Shown: one piece after another, positions 31,258-42,864 of the stretch
Layout of the letters: each line of letters opens with the position of its first letter
Position numbering within the stretch: position 1 is the stretch's first letter
NCBI GenBank assembly: GCA_018873225.1
Contig: JAEILZ010000005.1
Coordinates: 1,550,001 to 1,614,000, forward strand
Length of the DNA stretch: 64,000 nt
Origin: [Phialemoniopsis] sp. UDSM-2020
Lineage: Eukaryota > Ascomycota > Sordariomycetes > Thyridiales > Thyridiaceae
Reading direction: 5' to 3'
Translations under genes and position numbers: made by a program
The notes under the pieces: model-generated
Told to the model about the DNA's origin: nothing
Database searches by the model: none
What the model saw: the letters and a program-made list of their open reading frames with translations, nothing else

Positions 31258-33157
31258 CTATTTCGCAGCAGGCTGCCATTCCGCTCGCTGCTGAGGCTCC
31301 ATATTCGACGGGTCCGCAAACGGCGAGTCCTCGCCTTCCTGCAACACAGCCTCCTTCTGCCGCCGAACAACCTCGTACTCTTCCGGCAGCCGAACACTGA
31401 ATCCCTTCTTGACACCGACTGTGTGACACACCAAAAATTAGCCTCAGCAGAGCAATGAAGGGCAATACATCGAGCGACTTACAGATTTCAAGATAGATCA
31501 ACCGGGCGACAAAAGGCGCCCAAACCATGACAGCCACAACCTGCCCAAACGTCCACTGCGACGCATCGAGATCGACACGCTGGACCACATCCACCAGCCC
31601 CTTGACGTAGAAGCACGTAAACACGACCGTCGCGCTCTGCAGTATCGCCCAGATCGCTTCCAAGATGCACACCCAGACCATGCGGCCCGTGCGGGCCGCG
31701 CGCGTCTGCTGCTTCCTTCCGATCTTGCCCGCGATCCCGAGGCCGTAGAACCCGGCGCGCCGGACCGCCTCGTCCGACTTGCCGCGGCACGCGATCGCCC
31801 ACGCGACCTGCTGGATCCAGAGCCCCGGGATGATCGGGTACCCGATGCCGACGGCGTACAGGAGCGGCGCAAAGTCGGATGTGCCGGCCAGGCGGTCTAG
31901 GCCGCAGTACAGCGCGAGGGAAGGGTTACCTCCGCACGCGGCGAGCCCCTGCGCGGCCTTAAAGTTGGTTGCGAGGTCGTCAAAGTCTAGACGTGGCTGG
32001 GTGGCCAGGAGCGCGCACCCGAGGCCCCAGGAGACGGTGACCAGGAGAAGCCTCCACCAGGAGTGTGGGCTCGGGCGCTGGGCTCCCGATCTGTGGCGCA
32101 TGCAGGCGCGGCGGAGGAGGAGCTCGACGAGGAGGCACGGCAGAAAGGCGTTCATTGCGAGGTTGGTGACGCGATCCATGGTGATCATGAGGGCTGCGTA
32201 AGATCCGGCATCCGCTTGAGAAGACTCGAGGCTGTTGTTGGCGAGCAGTCCAGCGATCTGGACGGCGATGGCAAAGTAGAGCTGAATCTCGTGAAAGTCA
32301 AAGACGGCGCTGAGAAGAGCGGTGGCGGGACGGGATCCCCGTACGGCGCCTTGGATGCCGGTGGCCGTGTCCCATGCTGCTTCAGGGAGTGTACTTTCTG
32401 TCGGAGGAACAGAAGATTTGCGCTTTGACATGAAAGGATACACGACAAGGCGAATCCAAGAGGTGAATGTTTTGACAAATAGGAAGAGAACGAGCGACAG
32501 GAGAGTCTGAGCGAGGATGGAGATGGCGATCCCAGGGCCAGCGACGTCTGCACCGCTTGCATCACGAGCGTTGTCGCAGAAGGACCCCAGCGTGGCCTGC
32601 AAACTTCGCACAGCACCGGGCCCAGAAGCCAATGTGCCATTGATGCTCTCTTTCAGCTCGACCGAGCAACCGAGTCCTCCGCTGACTTGGCAACTTTCCC
32701 GGGCGCAAGTTCCAATCGCCTCGAGAGCGGCCCCTGCGTCGAAGCCAAAGGTCTGATCTTTGACGTTTCCATAGCCGAGCCTGAAAGTCTTATTTGCCGT
32801 CTGCACCGATGAGTCGTCCAAGGTCAGGGCATCGGAGCCGCCGTCCTCCACCAGGCGCGCGACTGAGGCTAGGGTTGCGCAGCTCCAGAGGTTGCGCGAG
32901 TTGGCAAAAAGGTAGTCAGGGTCTGCGCAGACAGCAGCGCAGTTCGGCACGAGCCTAGGATAGAAGCCCGGCGTGTTTGGGTAGAGACAGCTCTTGGAGA
33001 GCAGATCTACTTCGGCCGACTGGCCGCCGGCGGGATAGAGCTGAGCGATGTTATCGGATATGGACGACAAAGGCACCGGCGCTGAACCCCAGACAGAAGA
33101 GATGGAGTCCGGGTAAAGGCCCAAGTCATAGTCGCTGACGCTGGTAAAGTGCGCCAT
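31258..33157 (-). CDS. Multi-span membrane protein with Cys-rich N-terminal ectodomain
   Basis: Two exons, 33157-31483 and 31418-31258 (intron GTAAGT..CAG, phase 1), encode 611 residues. The first 210 or so have eight cysteines (SC, NC, VC, SC, TC, SC, GC, FC) and two Asn-x-Thr sites but no N-terminal signal peptide. A membrane span follows (GIAISILAQTLLSLVLFLFV), and six or so more, for example LYFAIAVQIAGLLA, WWRLLLVTVSWGLGCALLA, MVWVCILEAIWAILQSATVV and FGQVVAVMVWAPFVARLIYL. The tail is charged and rich in Gln and Glu. Without splicing, the frame would run into an unlikely Cys/Gly-rich end. I recognise no named family. It resembles fungus-specific integral membrane proteins and its role is unknown. 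Confidence 0.75.
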
Positions 33158-33855
33158 GGCTGTAGACCGAATGAGTGTGTCGTTTTAGGTGTCTGATTGT
33201 CACGGCTTCTCAGTCGTAAGAACGATGGCCCTTCCGCGCAGAACCACGAGTAGCTATTCACGAGGGACCTCCGTTCTCTAACTACTGCCCATGATACGAT
33301 GTCTAAAGGGAAAAGAAAAAAAGGGTTGCCTGCGCCGCACGCAGGGAGCGTCTCGTGGTGTTTTGCGCATAATTTAACTCAGCGGTGCTCAGCCCTGCTC
33401 CCTGACTCCACTTTCGATGATCATCGACAGGGGTTCGAGATTAGATGCGAGCTGCAGAGAGCGAGGTGATGAACCCTATTTTAAGGTTAAAACGGTATCT
33501 CATCACCTCATGTCGTAATCGTCAGCTTGCCATCGAAGTATATACATCAAGTTTCAAAACAGGGCCGGCCAGGCTTGGTCGTAGCCTTGGATCCGACCGT
33601 GCCAAAAGCTTCACTACTGGATGGACCTCTCACTGCCGTGAATAAGATTCGCATTTAAAAGATGGTCAAATTGGAATCAATGAGATAGCTGAAGACAAAG
33701 AACCCCCGGCCTTTCTCCAGATGCCCAAGGGAGTATGTTGGCGATTGCTATCCTGGATAAGTTCGCGGCCTGTCTAGGTCTATCACCAACGCCGCCAGAT
33801 CTCTCGCCCCGGACATATGCAACCCATCTCGAAAAGCAAATGAATCCCTCCAGCA
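33158..33855. other. Intergenic region, 0.7 kb
   Basis: It holds the promoter of the Cys-rich membrane protein and the 3' flank of guanine deaminase. A purine-rich run lies at 33306-33326. No gene is visible. Confidence 0.5.
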
Positions 33856-35396
33856 TCACCTCTCATGCACCAGCCTCCCCCGTACCCAAACCTTCTTCGT
33901 GTTCCGATCGTCTCCGTTGAATAACCACTTCGCAACCCGGTCCTCCCAGCTCTCCCACCCAAAGACATCGACGTTGCTCTCCTCCCCTTCACACTCGCCC
34001 TCGGCACTAACAGAAGACAAGCCGATGAGCTGCGCGTCAAACTCCATCCCGACCTCGAACCCACCGACCTTGCCCTCGAGCCCTACCACTTTCGCCCCTC
34101 CTTTCGTAGCCAGGTACAGCACCTCGTCGGCACTGAGCTTAGCATCGTCATCCCCGCTCGCAACGGCAACCTGGTTGCTGACGAGGCACGCCTGCCTCGC
34201 CGCCTCAAGCACGCTGGGGCTATACCCGCCGCTCACGTCCGTCCCGAGCCCGACGTCGATCCCCCTGCCCAGTAGCCAGCGCACGCGCGCCAGCCCCGAA
34301 GAGATGGAACTGTTGCTGCACGGGCAGTGCGCCACCTTGGCCCCGCGCTCGCTGACGAGCGCCGCCTCCTCGTCCGACAGGTGCACCGCGTGCGCGAGGA
34401 TCGTGCCCTCGCCAAGCAGGCCCGCGGCGTCGTAGACGTCGGTGTACGACGTTCGCTCGGGGAATAGCTTCCGCACGAGCTCGACCTCGTTCTGGTTCTC
34501 GCTGATGTGCGTCTGCACCGGCAGGCCCGTCTCGCGCCGCAGGTCTCCGAGCCCGCGCAGCGCCTCGGCTGTGCATGAGGGCGCGAAGCGCGGCGTGATG
34601 ATGGGGCGCACCGTCCGGTACCCGGGGTCGACATTCTGGATGTGCGCGATGCAGCTCCTGGTCGCCTCGACGGCGGCCTCGGCAGACTCGTCGCGGTACC
34701 AGGCCGGGTCGGGCCGGTCCATGCACACCCTGCCGACGAGGGCGCGCTGGCCCGCCGCGAGGCAGAGGTCGGCGAGCAGGTTCGTCGAGGCGACGTCGAC
34801 GGTGGCGAAGTAGGCCGCCGTGGTGGTGCCGTGCGAGAGGGTCTTGCGGACGCACCGGCCGTAGACGCGGCGGGCCTTGGCCCGGTCCGAGAGCGACGCC
34901 TCGAGCGGGAAGGTGTACGTGTGCAGCCAGTCTAGCAGGGTAGACTTGCCAAAGATGCCATTGTTTGGGTACTGCGAGGCGTGAATATGCGTGTCTGAAT
35001 GCTCGGTGTCAGTCAAATGGGTAAGTCTGTCGGAACTCCTCTCACCAAGCGCCGGTCGCTCGTGAGGGGGCCGGCAGGAGATGCGAACGAACCTATGAAT
35101 CCAGGAAAGAAGAATTGCCCATCTCTGCATGTCTGAACAGCAACGTCGTCTTCCGTCCAGCCAAGTTTAGCTAGTAATTCCGGCTTTATCCGTGCCAGAT
35201 CTTCGCAATCCTTCTCAATAGCAACAATCTCGCCAGTCGTATCTACACACACGACAGTGTTGTGTAGGATTTCCAATTCCTCAAGCGATCTCGACTGCAC
35301 AAAAGTGCCCCAGAATAGCTTTCTGCCACTGCCACTGCCACTGCCAGCGACCGCGTTGGCTGCAGCCTGCGGTGACCAGTCGCCAACATCACCCAT
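33856..35396 (-). CDS. Guanine deaminase
   Basis: Two exons, 35396-35093 and 34994-33856 (intron GTTCGT..CAG, phase 1), encode 480 residues. The amidohydrolase metal site DTHIHASQYPN is created exactly at the exon junction, which fixes the splice sites. Further metal ligands are QTHISENQNE, LAHAVHLSDEE and GLGTDVSGGYSPS. The guanine deaminase hallmarks PGFIDTHIHASQYPN and RFAPSCTAEAL are present. The C-terminal insert SAEGECEGEESNVDVF is acidic. The enzyme converts guanine to xanthine in purine salvage and catabolism in the cytosol. A Gly/Ser run near residues 17-24 (GSGSGSG) is probably a disordered slip-prone repeat. The length is normal for the family. Confidence 0.92.
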
Positions 35397-36482
35397 GTCT
35401 CGTCGAGTTGTTGGTTGTTAGCCTCGGTCCTGCTGTTGATGCTGGGCTCTCAGTGGCCGCGCTCCCCACCATGTGTGTAACTCGGCCGCAGCGATAGACT
35501 TGATGTTGTCTCGGGAGCGTGACGCAAACCTGGAAGTACATAAACAGAGTCACAACAGGAAGAAAGGCCAAAGAGAATAGAAATATTCCAGAACCCGGTA
35601 TCTCTCCAAGACAAAATTTCCATCTGCTATCTCGTTGAGAATTGACTTATTGAGGTTGACGCAATATCGTGGGGGTGACCAGCGGGCGGGCCTAGAAGCT
35701 GCCCCGTTATCAGCTCGCCGATGGATAACTAACCCAGTGAATCCAGCGATAAGGATGCCGCCGAGCCGGCCCTAGTGACGCCGCCGGTGCATCAAGATCA
35801 ACATCGAACTTGTGGGATTCGTCCTGCCGGCCATCGCTGACAGGTAGACCGGCTTGCACCGATCCAGTGACAGGACACCTCTGCAAGTCTTATGAAGCTG
35901 AGCAACCATCTCGGCTCGAATCTAGTGTCACACACACAACACTGAGAAGAAGCTGTAGCTTCGCTCCCACTCACCAATCGGAGGCTGCTCAATGCCACCG
36001 AGGCTAAAGATCCTGCACACAGGATTACCTTAAAAGATCTCACCGCGGACAAATCCAGCCTGCTCGGCACTAGCTGTACCTGTGTCATAATCTGTGCTCA
36101 GGTACCAGGTGACGTTTGTGACGCCAGCTGGGTGAGTTGTTTCTCTCGAAGTTGCATGTCGGCAGGCATTTCATCGGCGTAATCACGGTCCCAAACCAAT
36201 CCATCATCAAATCTGAATACGTTTCAAAAGTAAACTCATTAAATACGTTTGCGAATGTCTAAGTTCTGATCAAAACGCGAATCCCATCATTTATCTAGTA
36301 AAGAGCTACACGCGCACATTTTTGCGCACCAAACAAATCGCCCATGCTATGAGTGATTGGGAAATAATACAGCTTCACCTCTACCACCCACCCTCTGTAC
36401 CCGTTGCTCACGGGCGCTCGTTCTCCTTCTCCCAACTCCGACGCAAAGCTCGACTCCACGACTGCAGATGCGGACCAGCTGA
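35397..36482. other. Intergenic region, 1.1 kb
   Basis: This contains the promoter of guanine deaminase and the 3' flank of FAS1. No supported gene, RNA or repeat. Confidence 0.55.
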
Positions 36483-39400
36483 CTAAGCCTCGACACCGTT
36501 CACACCGTTCTCCTCGTGCTCACCGTCGACGCCGTTGCTCAAGCCCGCCGCCAGCGCCGCGCCACCGTCCTCCTGGTACTTGTCCCAGTTGGCCAGCACG
36601 TTGCCGATTCTCGGCGAGTTGGTCAGGCGGTACACATCCTCAAAGTACTCCTTGGTGAGCGCAAACGGCTTGGCCGTCACGTTGGGGATGTACTTGCCAA
36701 TAAGCTTGGCGGGATCGATGGTGGTCTTGTTGATCTTCTTGAGCAGGAAGGATCGGAAAGGCTTCACACCGCTGCGTAAGAAGGTCGAGTGGAAAGGCAC
36801 ATCGATTCCACGGAGGGGGATCGTGGCAAAGCCGCGTTGCAGCTCCACCGGCTGGGGCTTGGCCTCAGTCTGCTTCGCAGCACCCTGGATGATCTCGCGC
36901 AGGTGCTCCTTGACCTCGTCGATGGTGAGCTGAGATAGTAGTTGCTCAATGTCAATCTTCTGGACCTTGATGAAGTTGGTGACATTGGCCAGAGTGTCGA
37001 GAGCACGCAGGTCACCGGCGCACACGTATTGCATGTTGGCAATGTTGTAGTTGACAATCTCCAAGAGCCAGCCAGTCTCCTCGGCAATGCTGGAAACGAC
37101 GAAGCGCAGAGCCTCCTCGTTGAACGTCTTCGAGATGCGACTGGGGTTGACGGCGCACATCGAGTAGTTGGACCGGCCGCTGGCGTCGCGCTCCACAGCA
37201 ACTTGCATGGTGAGACCACGGTAGAAGACCACAGACACCAGGGACTCAATGGGCATGACATCAGCAAGAGCAGCCAATGCCGAGTATTCACCCAGCGAGT
37301 GACCAGCAAAGGTGCTGTCGCGAGGCACCAAGCCCTTAGCCTTCATGTCCTCAAAGCTGGCCTTCTCCATCAGAGTCAAGGCTGGCTGAGTGAACTGGGT
37401 CGCCGAAAGCAGACCAGTCGGCGACCGGTAAGTGTACGAAGGAGTCGACTCGGTGATGTCCTTGAAGATCTTCTCCGACTTGATAGAACCATCGGCGGCC
37501 ACAGTCTCAAAGGTCATGGCCATGTAGTTCTGTCTGATCGCCTTACCACGAGGGCCACCAAAGTGAATGGTGAGCTCCTTGGGGTTGTTCTTGACGATGT
37601 TCGTGATGGCGAAGCCTAGTAGAGTTAGTTAAGAACGACCAACAGTCGCGAGAAACAGTCATGAACGTACCATATGTGCTCATCAAATACTTGTCGGCGC
37701 GGTCCCAGACCTCCTTGGCCACAGGACTGCTGTTGTACAGGTCCATACCCATACCCTGCTCCTGAGAGCCCTGGCCAGTGAAGATGTAAGCAGTGATAGG
37801 CTGCTCAATCTCTGCCTCGCCCAGCAGGACCTTCTCCTCGCTGTCCTTGTTGCTGGCCTCGACCTTGATGATCTTGCGACCACCAATCATACCGACGTGC
37901 TGAAGCTTGACCTGGATATCGTCATTGGGCAGAACCATGCCAACTAGGTCAGCATGGAAGCTGCGCACACGGCCAACGTTGTTCTCTGCAGCCCATGTCT
38001 CGACGAGGCTGCGGACCGCAGCGCTCGAGTACATGCCGTGGGTGATGGTGCCGGGGAGGTCGGCATAGTTGGCAAAGACACGGGAGACGTGGATGGGGTT
38101 GTAGTCACCAGAGACACGAGCATACGTCTCATTTGAGGCGGGAGCGCGAAGGAGAAGGGGATCCTTGCCGCTCAACGGGATGGGGTTCTCAAAGTTGACA
38201 GGCTGCTCAATGGCGGATCCTTGTCTCTCCAGGTAGTCAATGACAGGGTTACCGTGAGAAGTGCCTGCCTCGTACTCAACACTGGCGACCTGGACGATCT
38301 CCTTGGTGGGGAGCTCAAGCAAGACTTGGCCCCGAGTCTCGACGCTGCTGAAGACAGTGCGGTTCTTGAACTTGACCAGAGACTGCAGACGGAAAGTGAG
38401 AGTCTGGCCGAGCAGCTCAACATCCTGTTGCTCATCAAGAACAAACCACTGCTTGGACCGCAAGACGGCAACATCCTTGGTGGTGGCAAGGTGAAGCTGC
38501 ATGGGCTTCTCGACCTTGCGCTGGAAGGTGTTCTCAAAGTCGGTGTATGCGCCACGGTAGAGGAACTGCGACGTGACCTCCATGACGGGCTCATTGTCAC
38601 GTGTAATGGTGCCGCACACCTCGACCATCTTGCCAGCTTCCTGGTTGATCACAGCATTGATCTGGGCAGTAGTCGAGACCTCATCGCCCTTCTTAAGGGG
38701 CTCAGCTCCAGGGATCATCCTGAACTCGTTCGACAAGTGAACCAGCTTCAGAAGATCACCGTCAATGGTCCGCGGGAAGATGGGCTTGGTGATAGCCTTC
38801 CATCCCACAACGATGGCGAAGTCCATGGGCGCATACGTGATCTTGCCAGGCCGTTCAACAAAAGCCTCGCCGGTGTTTCCAACGGCATAGACGAAGTCGT
38901 TGATAGCCTCGCCCGTGACAGTGGAGCTACCGCCGTCGAACTTGCCAGTGACCTGGGCATCCAGATCCAGCTTCTCGTCGGCGAACCAAGCACGCCAGTA
39001 GAACTCCTTGATGCGGTCATTGCGGCCCTCCATGATCTCGTGAATGGGAGCATATCCAGCCTCGGGCTTGTACGTAAATCGAAGCGGGAGGGCGACGGGC
39101 TTGCCAAGGGCAGTAGTGTCCTTGATCAGGTTGACCAGGATCTCATTCTTTCCGACGAGCTTGACGTTGATCACCTCGACGTACTGGTTGTGGCGGGGCT
39201 GCTCCTTGACAATGATCTCAGTCTTCTGAGGATTGTTCGGATGCCTGATCTCAACATACAGACCGCGAGCAGGAGCGAAGATCCTCTTCATCGGGTTAGT
39301 CTGGTACTTCTTGCCGTGGACAACCACCTCCGAGAGCAGCAAGGCGTGGCGCCAGCAAGGCTTGGGGCCAGCAAGAAGGTTCAACCAGGCCTCGACCGAG

Positions 39401-42400
39401 GGAGGCTGCACAGCCGGGGAAGATGACAGGCGGTAGATGTTCTTGTGCTCATCGTACGACTCAGTAAGTGCTTCAGAGTTAAGAGGAACCTCGCTCTCGA
39501 TCAGCTTGCCACCGAAGTACTCGATGGTGGGGATGAGAGACTCGTCACCCTGGTACTTGTCCTTGAGCAGGCTAGCGATGTGGGCTTCGTGGATGTTGTC
39601 AAGAATGCTCTTGACGGGCTCATCGATGACCGTGGAGAATTTGGCGGCCATGGGACCCTGGAGGACACACGTACGGCCCACGTCTTGGTCGACGATCGCA
39701 GCAAGGTCCTCCGACTGCCAGAGCGAATCCTTCTTGAAGTAGAACTCAAAGTTGGCGTCAAAAGCAGGGACAAAGTTGACTGGCTTTTGGATCGGGCGCA
39801 TGCATAGCATAAGGAAGTGCTGAACATCCTGGGCGTTGATGATCTGGGTCTCCGCCTCGGGATAGTGGGCAAGGATCCGCTCAACGGTAGAAAAGGGCTC
39901 GTGAAGGTCCGTGTAGTTTTGAAGAAGGGAGTGCTGACCCGGCTTGGATGTGAAGCGCTCCTCGACGCGGTGGATAAAGTCACCAGTGAGTCGCTCATAG
40001 GTGACGTCGATCCAGCGGTTCTCGTGCTTGACGTACATGAGCTCGACCATGCGGCGGACGACCTCACCATAGGTCATGTCCTCCAGGTCAACAGCCTCGC
40101 CAGCTTTGTTGCGACCAAACCAGGTCTTCTGGAAGTCCTCGTTGAGCCTCTTGATGTAGTAGTCTCGGTTTTTCTTGAGCTCAATGATGCGCTTCTCCTT
40201 GGGCAGGCTGAAAATCTTCTGATCCATCTCGGCCCAAAACTTGACACCACGGGTAGCGAGCTTGTGGATGGGCTCACCCATCTCGGATCGGACAGTAAGG
40301 ACACCTCCAGTGGGTGCCTTGTAGGTCTTCTCCCAGTCCTGATCCTCAACACCTTCGGCAGCGATAATGGCCTCCTTGGCAGCCTTGCTCGTGTGGGCCT
40401 CCTTGGCGACCATCATGCGACTGCCAAACAGGCAACCGTCGAAGGGCATGGGGGGATAGCCGTACTTCTTGGACCACTCACCCGTGATGTACGGGTAGGT
40501 GTCGTCAGAACCTCCGAAACCACTGCCGGCCACGAGGATAATGTTTGACCTGCGGCGGATGCGACCGTACATGTTGAGAATAGGCTGGTGGAAATCCTCG
40601 AATGAGTGATGACCACCGCCACGGCCTCCAGTCCACTGGAGGAAAACGGGGAAGGTAGGGTTTGCCTTGGCGATGTTGATGACGGCCTGGATTGCGTCCA
40701 TGGAGCCGGGCTTGAAGGAGATGTGCTTGAGACCAAGAGTCTGAATGTACTCCTGGGCAACCTCAATAGACGGCACACCAGCACCAATGGTGAGGCCCTC
40801 AATTGGAACGCCCTCTGCACGGAGACGGCCAATGAGCGGGATCTGCCAGGCCATGGCGGCAGGGTTGACGTAGATCAAGTTGACGCTGATACCCCGGCCG
40901 GCTGGGATGGCCTTCTCAATCTTGAGGAGGGCATCGGTCATCATGGGGCCCATGAAGTAACCGCCACCAGCGAGCTCGATCTGGTAACCAGCATTCATGG
41001 TGGCGGCAACGAAGTCCCATGGCACGGTTGCAGGAGTCATACCAGCCACGACGATGGGCGGAAGGCCGAGGACTCTGCTCATCTTCGTGTCGACATATGT
41101 GCGGCCACCAGTGGTTTTGACGAGTCTAGGGCCATGCTCGCGAACCCAGTCAACAGCGAACTTGACTGCGTTCTCCTCGTCTCTATCGAAGAGCTCGGGC
41201 TTGTAGCCGACCTCGGTGACGCTGCCGGACACGGAACCGGCAAGAATGACGCGGACACCGGTACCGTCCTTGTTTCGGCTGGTGAGGATACCCAGCCCAG
41301 AAATGCCACCAGGGCCGAAATCAAGAATGTGGGTAGCTCCGGGGAAGACAGTTGCCTTCTCCCAGTAGACCGGATCCCTGGTGATGAGGCGGATGAGGGT
41401 AGGGACGATATTGCCGTCAACCTCCTCACGGAGGTCTTTTCCGGTGTTGGTGTCAAAAACCGGAGTGCCCAGGTTCTTGGCGTCAATGCGAATGTCCTTC
41501 AGATCCTCGTCAATGAGAGCAGTAGCCTCCTTCAGGTACTGGCTGTGGAAGGGTGCCGTAATAGGCAGGAATCGGTTGACGAAACGGACTTTGCGCTCAG
41601 TGTGGGGAATTCGGTTCTGGTCGAGACCCGTGGGGGCCTTGACCTTGCGCAGCTGCAGGTTAAGACCGTACAGCGAAATGGGAGGGCCAGTCACCACGAG
41701 GTTGCGAGGGCTGTTGATCAGAGAGATGCTGATGTGACGATCAGGAGGGAGGTACTGGTTCGTGGCATCGATGTGCTTCTGGACCTCGGCCTGGGACAGA
41801 TCTCTAATGCTTAACATGGGTGTAGGAGTGCCCTCGCCGTTGTCGATAGAATCGCGGAGCATTGAGGGCGTAAGCGAAGTCCGGGGGAAGACTTGCTGAC
41901 TGCGAGTACCAATCCAGAAGAGGATGGTCAAGGCCGACTTGGCAATCTCGCCAAAGCTCTCCCACGAGTCGGCAGCGGCAGTCGCAGCAGCCATCACAAC
42001 ACCCTGGGAGTGACCGGTGGCACCGCGTATCCTCTCACGAAGGATACCAGGGTGAATACCGAGGACCTTGCAAGTGACTGCATAGTGGCACAGCTGAACC
42101 AAACCGATGAGGGGGAAGCTGACCGGGGCAGAGACAAGGTAGTCAAGATCGGGGGTAGTCTCGGGGTGACGCAGCCAGTTCATCACATCCAGACCCTTGG
42201 CGAAGAGCTTGACGGCGCTTGGCTCTCTGGAGAGATTCTGTAGCAGCTCGGCGGATGAGGCAACCGCGTCAGCAACAAATGAGGGGTAGGTCTCGAACAG
42301 CTCGCGGAGCTCCTCAAAGTACTCCTCAATGTTGCCCTGGCCTCCAAAGATGCTGTAGAGACTCGCTGAGCCGTCGTCCGCGGCTCTGAAGAGGGCCGAC

Positions 42401-42864
42401 TCGTGTGGCCTGATGCTCCGGTTGGTGACTGAGCGTGCTGCGAAGTAGCTGCGGATAACCTCGAGCTTCTTGGCGTCAATGCCAGGCAGGGTCGCCACCA
42501 AAGCATGCACCTCATTGCCCCGGAGGAAAGCGCGCTCAAACTCGTTCAGAATGAGCTTGAGGACCTCCTCGTATGAACCCTGGGCGTCGTCCTCGCCTTC
42601 TTCGACCTCGTGGGCCACAAAACCCATGTACCTGCCGACGAGCTCGGCAACAGATGAGGGCTCGTCATCCTGGGCGAGCTCATCCGTGGGAGCGGGCAAG
42701 CTGGCAGCGAAGCGCTCCTTCAGTTGGGAGGCATGGAAATGGAGGCTGGTGGGTACGAGGAAGGAGGTCTCGAGAGAACCATGGGAGATGGTCAAGGGGC
42801 GGAGAGACGCCGAAGACCTAGGTGTCGAGACACCGGTCTGCGGGCCGGTTCCGGTGCCGTACAT
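36483..42864 (-). CDS. FAS1: Fatty acid synthase subunit beta (FAS1)
   Basis: Two exons, 42864-37671 and 37615-36483 (intron GTACGT..TAG, phase 1), encode 2108 residues, normal for the fungal type I beta subunit. Domain order: acetyltransferase with GATGHSQG (catalytic Ser286), enoyl reductase with FMN-site motifs such as [13 protein letters not shown], dehydratase, the hot-dog segment around [18 protein letters not shown], and the malonyl/palmitoyl transferase that spans the intron, with [14 protein letters not shown] (Ser1838). The subunit joins FAS2 in the cytosolic alpha6-beta6 barrel making long-chain acyl-CoA. I chose ATG 42864 ([11 protein letters not shown]) because it is the conserved start; the frame is open upstream to 42942. 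Long open frames on the other strand are shadows of its codon bias. Confidence 0.97.

Noticed and set aside
38221..41814. Long plus-strand frames (401 and 402 codons) inside FAS1.
   Set aside because: They are antisense shadows caused by the codon bias of FAS1, and no motif is present.
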